Notes: generated by a model from the letters alone, not told the origin. 64,000 nucleotides of DNA from CAYTZH01 sp964442285 (GCA_964442285.1 CAYTZH010000022.1:1-64000); one strand, 5' to 3'; shown: positions 28,601 to 37,645, numbered from the stretch's first letter. Numbers and translations: made by a program.

Positions 28601-30049
28601 CTAGTGCTGGAGGAATTCGGGGCTGGCGACGAGCATGCCGAGGATCTCCTCGGCCACCCGGCGCTGATCGTTCCGGACGTAGTCGGGCAGGTTGGCCACG
28701 TAGTCGAGGACCCGGAGGCGGGTCGGGCTCGAGACGCTGGTCACGAACACGCGCGAGATGAGCGCGTCGGCGATCTCCTCGGGCGTGCCCGTCTCGTCGA
28801 GGGCGAACTGCAGGCCGTGCCAGCCCCGCGCCGTCTCGTAGCCGATGTTGAAGCGCGCCAGCAGCGTCCCGTTGCCCGACCAGTAGGTGGAGCTCTCGGG
28901 ATAGCCCGTGGGCGGGGCCGCCATGAAGAGCTCCTCGCCGAGGCCGACCAGATCCCAGGCGAAGCGCCCGGGAAGCTCGTCCCCGGTGGCATCGAGGGCC
29001 CGGGCCAGGCTCGCCAGGAAGACCAGGGGCCGTTTCACCTTGGGCGGCTGGTTCACGGGGGCGAACAGGAAGGCCGGCGACTTGAGCAGGGTCTCCATGA
29101 CGGCCCGCAGGTCGCCGTCGGTGCGGAGCCACTCCGCCTGGATCTCCTGCACGAGGGCCTCGGGGGGCGTCTCCGAGACGAACCGCTCCACCAGCTTGCG
29201 GCTCACGAACTCGGCCGTGGTGGGATGCCGGGCCAGCAGCGTGAGCACCTGCAGACCGTCGTCCATGCCGCCGCCGGCGGGGATGACCTGGCCGAGCACC
29301 AGCTTCTCGCCGTCGTCGTGACGCTCGTCGCGGTAGATGAAGCCCGTCTCGCTGTCGCTGGCGTCGTAGTCCGTGGTCCAGCCGGTGAAGCAGCGGGCCA
29401 CCTCGAGGATGTCCTGTTCGGTGTAGGGCCCGTCCACGCCCAGGGTGTGGAGCTCCATCAGCTCGCGGGCGTAGTTCTCGTTGAGGCCCCAGCGGCTATT
29501 CTCGTCGTTGTCGAGGTAGTCCATCATGGCCGCCGACTCGGCGGTGGCGCGCAGCAGGTCCTCGAAGCGACCGAGAACGTGGGGCGCGATGACCTGCCGC
29601 TCGTAGGGCACCAGGCCCGTCTCGGCGAGGCCGTTGCCGCCGAAGACGTTGAAGTGATCGAACCAGAAGTCGATCAACACGGCCTCCAGCTGACGCCGGC
29701 TGTAGATGGCCCGAAGGATCTTGGCCTGGGTGAGCTGCTGGCGCGCCTGCCACCCGTCGATCGAGCTGTCGCGGACCTGCCGGTAGCTCATCGGGAGCAC
29801 CGGGTAGGCCGCTTCCATGGCGGCATAGGTGGGGTCCGCGATCGAGGCCGGGTTGAGCTGCTCGTCGAGGTAGGGATCGACCCCGAGCGTGTCGAGGCGG
29901 TCGTAGCTCCAGGTATCGGGTCCGTAGCCGGCCCGCTGGAGCACGTGGACCTGAAGGTGCGTCTTCAGGGCCTGGTCCAGCTCTCCGTCCGCGCAGGCGA
30001 CCAGGAACCCGAGACTCAGGACGCCGAGCGACGTAGCGAGCTTGCGCAT
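28601..30049 (-). CDS. DUF1800 lipoprotein, partner of DUF1501
   Basis: This protein is 482 residues from ATG 30049. The N-terminus is a lipoprotein signal with lipobox-like FLVAC (MRKLATSLGVLSLGFLVAC). DUF1800 motifs include NENYARELMELHTLGVDG, CFTGWTTDY and RKLVERFVSETPP. The partner DUF1501 gene follows. Longer same-strand readings to 30274 lack signal-like features. The pair is thought to act in the envelope; the reaction is unknown. Confidence 0.9.
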   Translation of the reverse strand: MRKLATSLGVLSLGFLVACADGELDQALKTHLQVHVLQRAGYGPDTWSYDRLDTLGVDPYLDEQLNPASIADPTYAAMEAAYPVLPMSYRQVRDSSIDGWQARQQLTQAKILRAIYSRRQLEAVLIDFWFDHFNVFGGNGLAETGLVPYERQVIAPHVLGRFEDLLRATAESAAMMDYLDNDENSRWGLNENYARELMELHTLGVDGPYTEQDILEVARCFTGWTTDYDASDSETGFIYRDERHDDGEKLVLGQVIPAGGGMDDGLQVLTLLARHPTTAEFVSRKLVERFVSETPPEALVQEIQAEWLRTDGDLRAVMETLLKSPAFLFAPVNQPPKVKRPLVFLASLARALDATGDELPGRFAWDLVGLGEELFMAAPPTGYPESSTYWSGNGTLLARFNIGYETARGWHGLQFALDETGTPEEIADALISRVFVTSVSSPTRLRVLDYVANLPDYVRNDQRRVAEEILGMLVASPEFLQH

Positions 30050-30242
30050 CCGATTCTCCGCAATGGCCAGAGCCGCGTCCCCGCGACGCGCGCCGTGTGT
30101 TGGACAGAGCATCGGCCCTGGCGGCGGCCGCCTCCGTGACGGCCCCCACCAACCCGCGGGGTGAACGAGGGGAGCGCCCTGCAGCGGGAATCCGATCGGT
30201 GACGATCGCGTCGCAAGTTCCGTCGGGGTAAGCTGCCGGCGC
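30050..30242. promoter_or_regulatory. Divergent intergenic region (DUF1800 / ExeA-like)
   Basis: These 193 bp separate two divergent genes, so promoters must lie here. No consensus -10/-35 pair or clear operator stands out. Confidence 0.4.
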
Positions 30243-31436
30243 GTGATCCGTCGCCAGGAAGACCCCTTCTCCATGACCGCGGACCCGGACGCCTACGTCC
30301 CCCGCGAGGCCATGGAGCGCGCGCGCACCGAGCTGGCGCGCTGCGTGCTGGAGGAGGCCTCGCCGATCGCCCTCACCGGGCCGGCGGGTCTGGGCAAGAC
30401 GCTGCTGCTGCGGCTGCTCGCGCGGCAGATGGCCGGGCGCGTGCAGTGCGTCTACCTGCCGTACCCGGCGCTGCCGGCCGAAGACCTCTGCCGCTGGACC
30501 CTCCACGAGCTGGGCGAGACGCCCGAGGGCGATCCGGGCGACCAGCTCGTCGCCACGGCGCTGCGTCGGGCGGCGAGCGCCACCCCCGTGCTGCTGATGA
30601 TCGACGACGCGGCGCTGCTGCCGCCGGAGAGCGCCGCGCGCCTCGCCGTGCTCTGCGAGGCGTCCGAGGGCGCGCTGCGGGTGCTGGTGACCGCCGCCGA
30701 CGGCCCCGAGCGCACCCGCGAGGTGCTCCAGGCCCTGGGGCCGCGCGTGCGGGTGGTGCGGCTCGACCAGGCCATGAACGCCAGCGAGACGAGCCTGTAC
30801 CTGCGCGAGCGGCTCACCGGCGCCCGCGCCTCCCCGGCCACCCGCGACCGCTTCGACGAGATCACCGCGGCGGGGCTCTTCCGGGAGTCGGGCGGGGTTC
30901 CCCGCCGCCTGCACCAGCTCGCGTCGGAGATGCTCCTCGGCCTGGTGGACCTCGAGCACGAGCCGCCCGAGCCGAAGCCGAGCGCGCGGCTGAGCGCGCA
31001 GCTCCCGGAGCCCGAGCCGACCCCGCCCCCGGAAGGCCCGGTGGCGCTGCCGACGCCCGCGCGCTCGCTGATCCGCGAGGCGGAGGAGGAGGCGGACGCC
31101 GAGCTCGCCATGGCCCGCAGTCGCGCGCTCGCCGACGCGGGCGAGGTCGAGCCGCCGGCGGGGGCCGAGCCGCCGGCCGAGACCGATCCCCTGGAGCTCG
31201 ACGCCGAGCCCGACCTGCTCGACGTCGGAGACCTGGAGGGTCCCGAGGGCTGGCAGGACTCATCCACCCGGGGCGCGCGACCCCGGCACCGGGAGCGGCC
31301 GCCGCCGGCGCCGTTCCCCGCCTACCGGGGGCTGGCCCTGGTGCTGCTGCTGCTGGCCGCGCTGGCCTTCGGCGTACCGCTGGCGGCGTCGCTGCTGGCG
31401 TCGGACCCCGCCGCCACGGTGCTCGGCATTCCGTAG
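30243..31436 (+). CDS. ExeA/GspA-like AAA ATPase with C-terminal membrane anchor
   Basis: This 397-residue protein has the P-loop GPAGLGKT near residue 46, Walker B VLLMIDDAALL, and the RLHQLASEML end of an ExeA-type ATPase domain (to about 235). A long acidic Pro/Glu-rich linker follows, then one transmembrane helix (GLALVLLLLAALAFGVPLA). GTG 30243 is preferred to ATG 30273, since EDPFSMTADPDAYV matches the ExeA-like start. ExeA-type ATPases help assemble secretins through the peptidoglycan. The last 115 bp overlap the antisense PAP2 gene. Confidence 0.8.
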   Translation: MIRRQEDPFSMTADPDAYVPREAMERARTELARCVLEEASPIALTGPAGLGKTLLLRLLARQMAGRVQCVYLPYPALPAEDLCRWTLHELGETPEGDPGDQLVATALRRAASATPVLLMIDDAALLPPESAARLAVLCEASEGALRVLVTAADGPERTREVLQALGPRVRVVRLDQAMNASETSLYLRERLTGARASPATRDRFDEITAAGLFRESGGVPRRLHQLASEMLLGLVDLEHEPPEPKPSARLSAQLPEPEPTPPPEGPVALPTPARSLIREAEEEADAELAMARSRALADAGEVEPPAGAEPPAETDPLELDAEPDLLDVGDLEGPEGWQDSSTRGARPRHRERPPPAPFPAYRGLALVLLLLAALAFGVPLAASLLASDPAATVLGIP

Positions 31437-32251
31437 ACCAGGCCCGGCAGCAGGAACGCCACCAGGGTGCCCGTGCCGAACCCGAGCACGCTTCCCACCA
31501 GGGCATCGCTCGGGTAGTGGGCGCCCACGTACAGACGGGTGGCGGAATGCAGCGTGGCCCAGGCCAGGAGCAGGGCGCGGCGGCCCGCGTGGCGCAGGGA
31601 CCAGAACAGGGGCGTCAGCAGGGCGAAGAGCGAGGCCGCGTGCCCGGACGGGTAGCCGGTGCCGCGCTTCGGGTCCTCGTCGGCCAGGCGCCGCAGCAGG
31701 TGGTTCCAGGCCTCGTTGTCCCGGTGCAGGGGCCGCACCCGGTACGGCGCACCCTCCACCAGCAGCTTGACCGCGATCTGGGTCAGGGCGATGGCGACCA
31801 GGGTCCAGAGAAAGGCGCGCCACAGACGCGCCTGGGTGTCGGCGTCGAGGCGGCCGAAGCTCTGGCTCACCGCGGCGAACCCCAGGACCGAGACGGCCGC
31901 CAGGCCGTAGACCGGGGAGTCCAGGGCGTACTTCTCGAGCAGCCGCACGCAGCAGACCCCGCCCACGACGAGCCCGATCGCGGGGTACACCGCCCGCAGC
32001 AGGCGCGGCGCGACCCAGCCCCGCGCGGTGAGCTGGTAGCCCAGGGCCCAGACCACGAAGAGCACCGCGAAGGCCGGCATGGAGAAGTCCGTGAGGCCCA
32101 CCACGAAGGCGTCGAGGGCGACCGGAGCCGCGTCCGGATTGGCGGCCAGCAGCCAGGGCCGCTCCGCGGTCTCGTCCAGGAGGAAGCGCAGGCCGAACGC
32201 CGCGCCGGTCAGGGCGGCGACGCCGGCGAGCAGGCGCAGCCAGGCCCTCAC
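31322..32251 (-). CDS. PAP2-superfamily membrane phosphatase
   Basis: This 309-residue protein starts at GTG 32251 and has six or more membrane segments. The three-part PAP2 active site is present: K-x6-RP (KLLVEGAPYRVRP), PSGHAASL and SATRLYVGAHYPSD. The family removes phosphate from lipid pyrophosphates or phosphatidic acid at the membrane. Its start overlaps the glycosyltransferase stop (GTGA), so the two are co-translated. The Ser/Ala-rich C-terminal ~35 residues lie over the 3' end of the ExeA-like gene on the other strand. Confidence 0.9.
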   Translation of the reverse strand: MRAWLRLLAGVAALTGAAFGLRFLLDETAERPWLLAANPDAAPVALDAFVVGLTDFSMPAFAVLFVVWALGYQLTARGWVAPRLLRAVYPAIGLVVGGVCCVRLLEKYALDSPVYGLAAVSVLGFAAVSQSFGRLDADTQARLWRAFLWTLVAIALTQIAVKLLVEGAPYRVRPLHRDNEAWNHLLRRLADEDPKRGTGYPSGHAASLFALLTPLFWSLRHAGRRALLLAWATLHSATRLYVGAHYPSDALVGSVLGFGTGTLVAFLLPGLVYGMPSTVAAGSDASSDAASGTPKASAASSSSTRASPR

Positions 32252-34083
32252 GGCGTCCCTTCGGCCAGGGCGGGCGCGCGGCTGCGCACCAGCCAGATCT
32301 CCCACTCCCGGGTGCGCGGGAAGATCCGCCCCCGCACGGTGTCGACGTGCTCGTAGGCCAGGGGGCCCAGCGCGATCACCCGGTCGAAGCGCGCCTTGGG
32401 CGCGTTGGCGATCACCAGCAGGGCCGGGCCCTCCGCCAGCGCCCGGGCCACGCCCTCCGTATCGCGGATCCGCTCGGGCTCGACCGGGAGGGTCGGGAGC
32501 GCGTAGCCCACGCTGGCCTCGGTGAACTTGTGGAAGAGCAGCCGCTCGCCCGGCCGCCAGTGGCGCTCGATGGCCGCGGCCAGGGGCGCGGCGATGCGCA
32601 GGGGCTCGAGGGCGGGGAAGACCCCGCCGAAGGTCACCGCGTAGAGCGCGGCGGCGGCCAGGGCCAGCCCGGGAAAGAGGCGTCGGCTCCCGGCGAGCAG
32701 CGCCCGCCCGCCGAGCACCGCGCCCAGCACGGCGACCAGCGCCGCGGCGCCGGCGGACAGGCGCACCCAGCCCAGGTCGACGCGCAGCGCGAGCCCCGCG
32801 GCCACGACGGCCACACCCAGCACCGGCAGCGCGAACAGCGCGGCCTCGAGCCGCCGCCAACCGGCGGCCAGCGGGCCCGGCTCCCGCTCGCGACGCACCA
32901 GCTCCAGGGCCACGAGGGTCGCCAGGGCCGGGAACGTCGCCAGCATGTAGTGGGGCAGCTTGGTGCTCACCAGCTCGAGCAGCAGCCAGGGGCCGGCGAG
33001 CCAGGCCAGCAGGAAGCCGCGTGTGGGCGCGATGCCGTTGCGGCGGACGCCGAGCCAGAGCGCCGCCGGGAGCAGCGCGCCCCAGGGCAGCAGCGCGATC
33101 GGGGTCGTGGCCAGGTAGTAGCCCGGCACACCGGCGTGTCCCTCGAAGGGGCGGGCCGTGCGCGCCACGAGATCCCCCTCGACGCCGCGGCTCCAGAAGC
33201 CGCCGTCGGTGGCGAGGAGGGCCGGCACGCCCCAGGCGGCGAACAGGCCGAGCGCGAGGGGCGCGCCCCAGATGGCGCCGAGCGCCACCCAGCCGCGACG
33301 GCCTTCGTCGCGCGCCAGACTGCGCACCGCGAAGAAGCCGAGGGTCCCCACCAGCACGGCCGTGCCCAGTGCCCCCGCCCCGGGAATGGCCACCGCCAGC
33401 ACGCCCACGGCCAGCGCCGCCGCGAGCCCGCGGCGCGCGCGCGGCCCGAGCGCGGGCACGGCCAACGCCGCACCGGCCGCGCCGAGGTAGGCCACGTTCA
33501 CGAGCTTGGCCAGGGCGCCCCAGGTGACGCCCAGCCAGAAGGCCGCGCGCCAGGGTCCGCGACGCACGTCCGGGTCGTGGCGCAGCAGCGCCCAGGCCCA
33601 GAAGGAGGCCGAGGTGCCGAGCAGCAGCGCCGCATCCGCGGTGAAGGCGTGGGCCTGGATCACGGCGAAGACCGTCGTCGCCAGGATCCAGCCCGCCCGC
33701 AGCCCCACCGCCGGACCGAAGAGGCGCGCGGCGGCCCAGGCCGTGAGCACCACGGTGCCGGTCATGGAGAGGGCCGAGGGCAGGCGCAGGGCGAACACGC
33801 TCGTGCCGAGCAGCCCCTGGGAGAGGAGCCCCAGCCAGTAGATCAGGATGGGCTTCTGGTGGCGGAGCTCGCCCCAGTTGGTGGGGACCAGCCAGTCGCC
33901 CCGGTCGGCCATCTCGCGCACGGCCAGGGCGAAGCGCGCCTCGTCCCGGTCGACCACGCCCACGCCGTCGCTGCCGACCAGGAACAGGGCCAGGGACCCC
34001 AGGGCGAGCCCCAGCAGGGGCAGGCCCAGGCCGGCCGGCTTGTGCGTGTCGGAATCCCCCATCCGCAGCCGAGGGTCCACCAT
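32248..34083 (-). CDS. ArnT-like (GT83-type) integral membrane glycosyltransferase
   Basis: This protein is about 611 residues from ATG 34083; ATG 34113 is a possible longer start. It is a polytopic GT-C enzyme. The first loop has DRDEARFALAVREMADRGDWLVPT and the RHQKPILIYWL segment, which carry the catalytic Asp and the ArnT/PMT signature (KPILIYW). Family members transfer a sugar from a polyprenyl-phosphate donor to a lipid or protein acceptor. The two neighbouring PAP2 phosphatases suggest lipid A or polyprenyl-phosphate metabolism. Donor and acceptor are not known. Confidence 0.88.
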   Translation of the reverse strand: MVDPRLRMGDSDTHKPAGLGLPLLGLALGSLALFLVGSDGVGVVDRDEARFALAVREMADRGDWLVPTNWGELRHQKPILIYWLGLLSQGLLGTSVFALRLPSALSMTGTVVLTAWAAARLFGPAVGLRAGWILATTVFAVIQAHAFTADAALLLGTSASFWAWALLRHDPDVRRGPWRAAFWLGVTWGALAKLVNVAYLGAAGAALAVPALGPRARRGLAAALAVGVLAVAIPGAGALGTAVLVGTLGFFAVRSLARDEGRRGWVALGAIWGAPLALGLFAAWGVPALLATDGGFWSRGVEGDLVARTARPFEGHAGVPGYYLATTPIALLPWGALLPAALWLGVRRNGIAPTRGFLLAWLAGPWLLLELVSTKLPHYMLATFPALATLVALELVRREREPGPLAAGWRRLEAALFALPVLGVAVVAAGLALRVDLGWVRLSAGAAALVAVLGAVLGGRALLAGSRRLFPGLALAAAALYAVTFGGVFPALEPLRIAAPLAAAIERHWRPGERLLFHKFTEASVGYALPTLPVEPERIRDTEGVARALAEGPALLVIANAPKARFDRVIALGPLAYEHVDTVRGRIFPRTREWEIWLVRSRAPALAEGTP

Positions 34084-34133
34084 CTTCAGGTTCCCGTCAC
34101 CCGCTGTTTGCATCCGGCGTCAGGACCGGTAGG

Positions 34134-34991
34134 GTGCCGCGCGTGGGGGGATTCCGACCGCAGCCGGACGCCGCCTGGGGCGGGTCGGACGGCTCCCGGG
34201 GCCGTTCGCGCTGGCTGATCGTGACGGCCCTGGTGGCGCTGATCCTGGCCTGGCTGCCCTTCGACGGCCGGGTGCTGGGCTTCGTGCAGAGCACGGGCCT
34301 CGACGAGTGGATCTCCGAGCGGGAGGGCCTGCGCTGGACCCTCCAGGTCTACGCGCGCTGGTACGGCACCACGGCGCTGGCGCTCTACGTGCTCTGGCGT
34401 CGCCGCAGCCTGCGCACCGCCCTGGCTATGGGCCTGATCTGCACCCTGACCGGCTTCTGCATCGGCTTCGTGAAGATGGGCGTCGGCCGCACCCGGCCCG
34501 GCCCCGCCGTGCGCGCCACGGGCCAGTACGACGGCCGCTTCGAGGGCCCCATGTTCGGCATCCAGAGCTCCGCCTACCGCGCCTTCCCGTCGGGCCACAC
34601 GGGCAACGCCGTGGCCAACACGGTCATGCTGGCGCGCCTGCTGCCGGGCCACCCGGGGCTCACCGCCGTCACCTGGACCCTCACGGGCATCGTGGGCGTC
34701 GAGCGCGTCGTCCACGCCAAGCACTACCCCGCCGACGTGGTGGGCGGCGTGCTCTTCGGCTGGCTCTTCGCCATCTGGCTGGCGGGCCGCCGCTGGCTCC
34801 ACCGCCTGGCCGCGGCCCTGGCCTGGCCCTTCGAACGCGCCCTCGAGCGCCTGGGCTGGCCCGTGCTGGTGGAGCTCGGCGGCCGTGCCGCCGGCCAGCC
34901 CGGCGCCGAGACCGGCAGCACTCCCAACCCCCGTGGGGGCGAGCCCCGCACCGGGACCGCGCCAGTGGACGCCGCTCCCCAACGGGGCTAA
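34134..34991 (+). CDS. PAP2-superfamily membrane phosphatase
   Basis: This 285-residue protein starts at GTG 34134 (GTG 34143 possible) and has five or six membrane helices. The catalytic set is KMGVGRTRP, FPSGHTGNA and ERVVHAKHYPADVV. It is divergent from the glycosyltransferase and not close in sequence to the PAP2 protein at 31322, so this is not a local duplicate. It is likely a lipid phosphatase. tRNA-Pro starts 12 nt after its stop. Confidence 0.9.
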   Translation: MPRVGGFRPQPDAAWGGSDGSRGRSRWLIVTALVALILAWLPFDGRVLGFVQSTGLDEWISEREGLRWTLQVYARWYGTTALALYVLWRRRSLRTALAMGLICTLTGFCIGFVKMGVGRTRPGPAVRATGQYDGRFEGPMFGIQSSAYRAFPSGHTGNAVANTVMLARLLPGHPGLTAVTWTLTGIVGVERVVHAKHYPADVVGGVLFGWLFAIWLAGRRWLHRLAAALAWPFERALERLGWPVLVELGGRAAGQPGAETGSTPNPRGGEPRTGTAPVDAAPQRG

Positions 34992-35003
34992 CTCTGCGTC
35001 TGT

Positions 35004-35080
35004 CGGGCCGTAGCGCAGCTTGGTAGCGCGCCTGAATGGGGTTCAGGAGGTCGGGAGTTCAAATCTCCCCGGCCCGACCA
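35004..35080 (+). tRNA. tRNA-Pro (anticodon GGG)
   Basis: This is a complete 77-nt cloverleaf. The acceptor CGGGCCG/CGGCCCG has the C1-G72 pair typical of tRNA-Pro, with discriminator A and an encoded CCA. The D stem is GCGC/GCGC. The anticodon stem CCTGA/TCAGG has loop ATGGGGT (GGG at 35038-35040), and the T stem is GGGAG/CTCCC. Confidence 0.97.
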
Positions 35081-35443
35081 TGGATTCGGTCGCCTGGCCG
35101 ATCACTTCCGCGGGCCCGGTTTCCTTCGGCAGACGCTGGGTGCGCTCCGACCTCGCCACAGTCGCTGTCGCCACTCGGCGCTCCTGCACACGGCGATCTC
35201 GCCGGGCGCAACACCGAGTGCTTGAGTACGACCCCAGGATCGGGAGTCCTGGAGCCACGGCTTCGGCACCCACCCGACGCGGCGGAAGGGCGGGCAGCGG
35301 CTGTCCACTGCGGGCTATCCTGGCGATCGCTCTGCAATGTCGGCTCCGGGTTCGCCGGCCCGCGTGTGGGGGTGTCGTGGCGGTGACACCTTGCCGCGGT
35401 GGGCGCGGCGAGCGGGGTGCGGGAGCGGAAGGAGAGGGAATCG
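35081..35443. other. 363-bp region without a gene after tRNA-Pro
   Basis: No credible ORF was found on either strand. A 6-bp inverted repeat (35234-35239 with 35247-35252) is the only structure noted. No copy of the tRNA 3' end was seen downstream, so there is no sign of an attachment site. Confidence 0.5.
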
Positions 35444-35926
35444 GTGAGCCGGAGCGCTCGGGATCTGATGCAAGTCGAGGTTCGCTCGGTCCCGCCGGAC
35501 CTGGCCGTGACCGAGCTCGACAAGGCCTTCGTGGACGCCGGCGTTGGCGGGTTCCCGGTCGTCGAGGACGGGCGTCTGGTGGGCATCGTCTCGCGCAGCG
35601 ACGTCGTCCGCCAGCTCTACGTCGAGCTCGCCCTCTCGGAGTACGTCTCCGACTTCTACCGCGACGTCGACGGGTCGACGCCCGACGGGCTCGAGAGCCT
35701 CGAGGCCATGGGCCGGCGGGCCGGTTCCCGTGTCGCGGGGATGCGGGTCGCGGACGTGATGATGCATCGACTGATCACGGTGACGCCGGACCAGCCCATC
35801 GCAGAGGTCGCGCGGGTGCTCGTGGACCACCACATCCACCGGCTGCCCGTCGTCGAGGACGGGCGTCTGGTGGGCATCCTCACGAGTCTCGACCTGGTGC
35901 GGCTGCTCGCGGAAGGGCGGGTCTAG
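35444..35926 (+). CDS. Two-CBS-domain protein
   Basis: This 160-residue protein starts at GTG 35444, behind GGAAGGAGAGGG. It consists of two CBS motifs (about 8-65 and 98-155) that form a Bateman module, which usually senses adenine nucleotides. Both repeats contain VVEDGRLVGI, and the coding DNA for that stretch is identical over 30 nt (35558-35587 and 35849-35878). It has no fused effector domain, so the partner is unknown. Confidence 0.88.
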   Translation: MSRSARDLMQVEVRSVPPDLAVTELDKAFVDAGVGGFPVVEDGRLVGIVSRSDVVRQLYVELALSEYVSDFYRDVDGSTPDGLESLEAMGRRAGSRVAGMRVADVMMHRLITVTPDQPIAEVARVLVDHHIHRLPVVEDGRLVGILTSLDLVRLLAEGRV

Positions 35927-36264
35927 CGGGCGGGAGGGCGCGGTCGGCGCCCCACGACGCCGACGTCGCGGACCGGCTCGAGCGCTCCGAGCCTCGAGCG
36001 CCTCGCGGGCTGGGTCTCGCCCACGGCAGACGTTGCGGGCGCCGGCGGATTCGCTACCTCCGGCCCGTCGTCTCGCGAGGCTGCCGGGGTCGAGGCCAGG
36101 TCGGCGCAGCCCCGGAAGTCCGCTCGCGAGCCCTGCGTCGAGGAGTCGACGCCCGGTCCCGGGCGTGGGTTCGACGTTTCCCCAGGATTCCGGAGTCTCC
36201 GGCGGGCCGTGCCCCGCGCGATCCCCGTTCGCGGCGCGGGGACCGGTCCAACCCGGGAGGTGGC
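35927..36264. other. 338-bp intergenic region
   Basis: Very GC-rich sequence with no credible ORF or promoter consensus. Only the RBS of the following gene (GGGAGGTGG, about 36255-36263) is clear. Confidence 0.5.
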
Positions 36265-37602
36265 GTGGGCACGCGAATCGGATCCGTCTCGCTCTCGCTG
36301 TTGCTGGCGACGCTGCTGGTCCTCACCGGCAACGGGCTCCTCAGCACCCTCGCGGCCATCCGGCTGGCGGAGGCAGAGAGCTCCGAGCTCCTCAGCGGGT
36401 GGGTGCTGGCGGGCTACTTCGCCGGCCTCATCGTGGGCACGCTGGTGCTGCCGCCCACCCTGCGGCGGGTCGGGAACATCCGCGGATTCACCGCGCTGAC
36501 GGCCCTCGGTGTGGCTTCCGCGCTCGCCCACGGCTTCGTGTCACCGGGCGGGGGCTGGGCACTGCTGCGCCTGCTGAGCGGGCTCTCCATGGCGGGGGTG
36601 TACATGACGGTGGAGTCGTGGCTCCACGCCGACGCCGACCCCTCCCAGCGAGGTCGGGTGCTGGCGGCCTACCTGGTGGCGATCTACCTCGGCGCAGGCT
36701 TGGGCCAGAGCCTCGTGCCGCTCTGGCCCGGCAGCGCCCTGGAGGGCTTCGCCTTCGCCGCGCTCGTCGTCAGCGCGGCCGTGATCCCGGTCTCCCTGAC
36801 CCGCACGCCCCAGCCGAACCTCGAGCTCGGGGCGCGGCTCCCCGTCGGTGCCCTGCTGCGGGCGGCGCCGCTGGGGGCGACCGGTGCGCTCGTGTCGGGC
36901 TTCCTGTCGGGTACGGTGTTCGCGAGCCTCCCCCTCGCCGCCCGCACCCAGGGGCTCGCCGCGAGCGACGTCGCCGCGCTGATGGCCGCGGTCCTGCTGG
37001 GCGGTCTGCTCGGCCAGTGGCCGATCGGCTGGCTCTCCGATCGCATGGATCGCCGGGTGACGATCCTGCTCGCGACGACGGCGCTCGCCACGCTGTGCGG
37101 CGTGTTCCCGGGCTTCACCGAGATCTCCCTCGGTGCCCTCTGTGCGCTGGGGGGCGTGTTCGGCGCGCTGGCCTTCTCGCTCTACCCGCTGGCCGTCGCC
37201 CACGTGCTGGATCGGGTGGGGCCGGCGCAGGCCATGGGCGCCTCCGCCCAGACGCTTCTCGCCTCGTCCGCGGGGGCGGTGGTCGGGCCGGGGCTGGCCT
37301 CCGCGGCGTCGCACCGCTTCGGTGCCGGCGCGCTCTTCGCCGTCGACGGGCTCCTGCTCCTGGGCTTCGCATTGGTCGTCGGGGTCCGGATGCTCCGCTT
37401 CGCGGCGCCGCGGCAACGCGCCTTCCGGGCGCTGCCGCGCACGACGGCCTTCGTGAGCGAGCTGGACCCGCGAACCGGTGTCGGCGTCGAGCCGGGGGGC
37501 GGGCCGGCGGGGCCGGGTCCGTCCGCTGCGGCCCCCCAGGATGGGGATCTGGCGCAGGAATCCGGCGGTCTGGCGGTCGGGGGGCAGTCGATAAGAAAGT
37601 GA
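36265..37602 (+). CDS. MFS transporter, YcaD-like
   Basis: This 445-residue protein has 12 predicted transmembrane helices. Marks include GYFAGLIVGTLVLPP after TM2, ESWLHADADPSQRGRVLAAY between TM4 and TM5 as in the YcaD subfamily, and the loop GWLSDRMDRR, the MFS motif-A repeat in the second half. The start is GTG 36265 (VGTRIGS) with an excellent RBS. The last ~55 residues are a disordered Gly/Pro/Ala tail. The TGA stop lies inside a 24-bp palindrome. The substrate is unknown. Confidence 0.88.
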   Translation: MGTRIGSVSLSLLLATLLVLTGNGLLSTLAAIRLAEAESSELLSGWVLAGYFAGLIVGTLVLPPTLRRVGNIRGFTALTALGVASALAHGFVSPGGGWALLRLLSGLSMAGVYMTVESWLHADADPSQRGRVLAAYLVAIYLGAGLGQSLVPLWPGSALEGFAFAALVVSAAVIPVSLTRTPQPNLELGARLPVGALLRAAPLGATGALVSGFLSGTVFASLPLAARTQGLAASDVAALMAAVLLGGLLGQWPIGWLSDRMDRRVTILLATTALATLCGVFPGFTEISLGALCALGGVFGALAFSLYPLAVAHVLDRVGPAQAMGASAQTLLASSAGAVVGPGLASAASHRFGAGALFAVDGLLLLGFALVVGVRMLRFAAPRQRAFRALPRTTAFVSELDPRTGVGVEPGGGPAGPGPSAAAPQDGDLAQESGGLAVGGQSIRK

Positions 37603-37616
37603 CAGCTCACTTTCTT
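37593..37616. promoter_or_regulatory. AT-rich 24-bp palindrome upstream of the glycyl-radical operon
   Basis: Perfect 10-bp arms (37593-37602 and 37607-37616) flank CAGC, with core GTGA-CAGC-TCAC. It looks like an operator for a dimeric repressor such as a TetR-type regulator, or alternatively an unusual terminator for the MFS gene. A possible -10 TATGCT at 37634-37639 would place the transcript start at or just before the ATG at 37646, which has no recognisable RBS. Confidence 0.5.
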
Positions 37617-37645
37617 TATGGCGCTGGACGCTCTATGCTTGCGGC

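Noticed and set aside
35043..35273. Minus-strand ORF ending in VGPGRFELPTS over tRNA-Pro
   Set aside because: Another antisense-of-tRNA artefact; it has no RBS and no protein-like composition beyond that motif.
35081..35443. Possible attachment site after tRNA-Pro
   Set aside because: No repeat of the tRNA 3' end was found downstream and no integrase is present.
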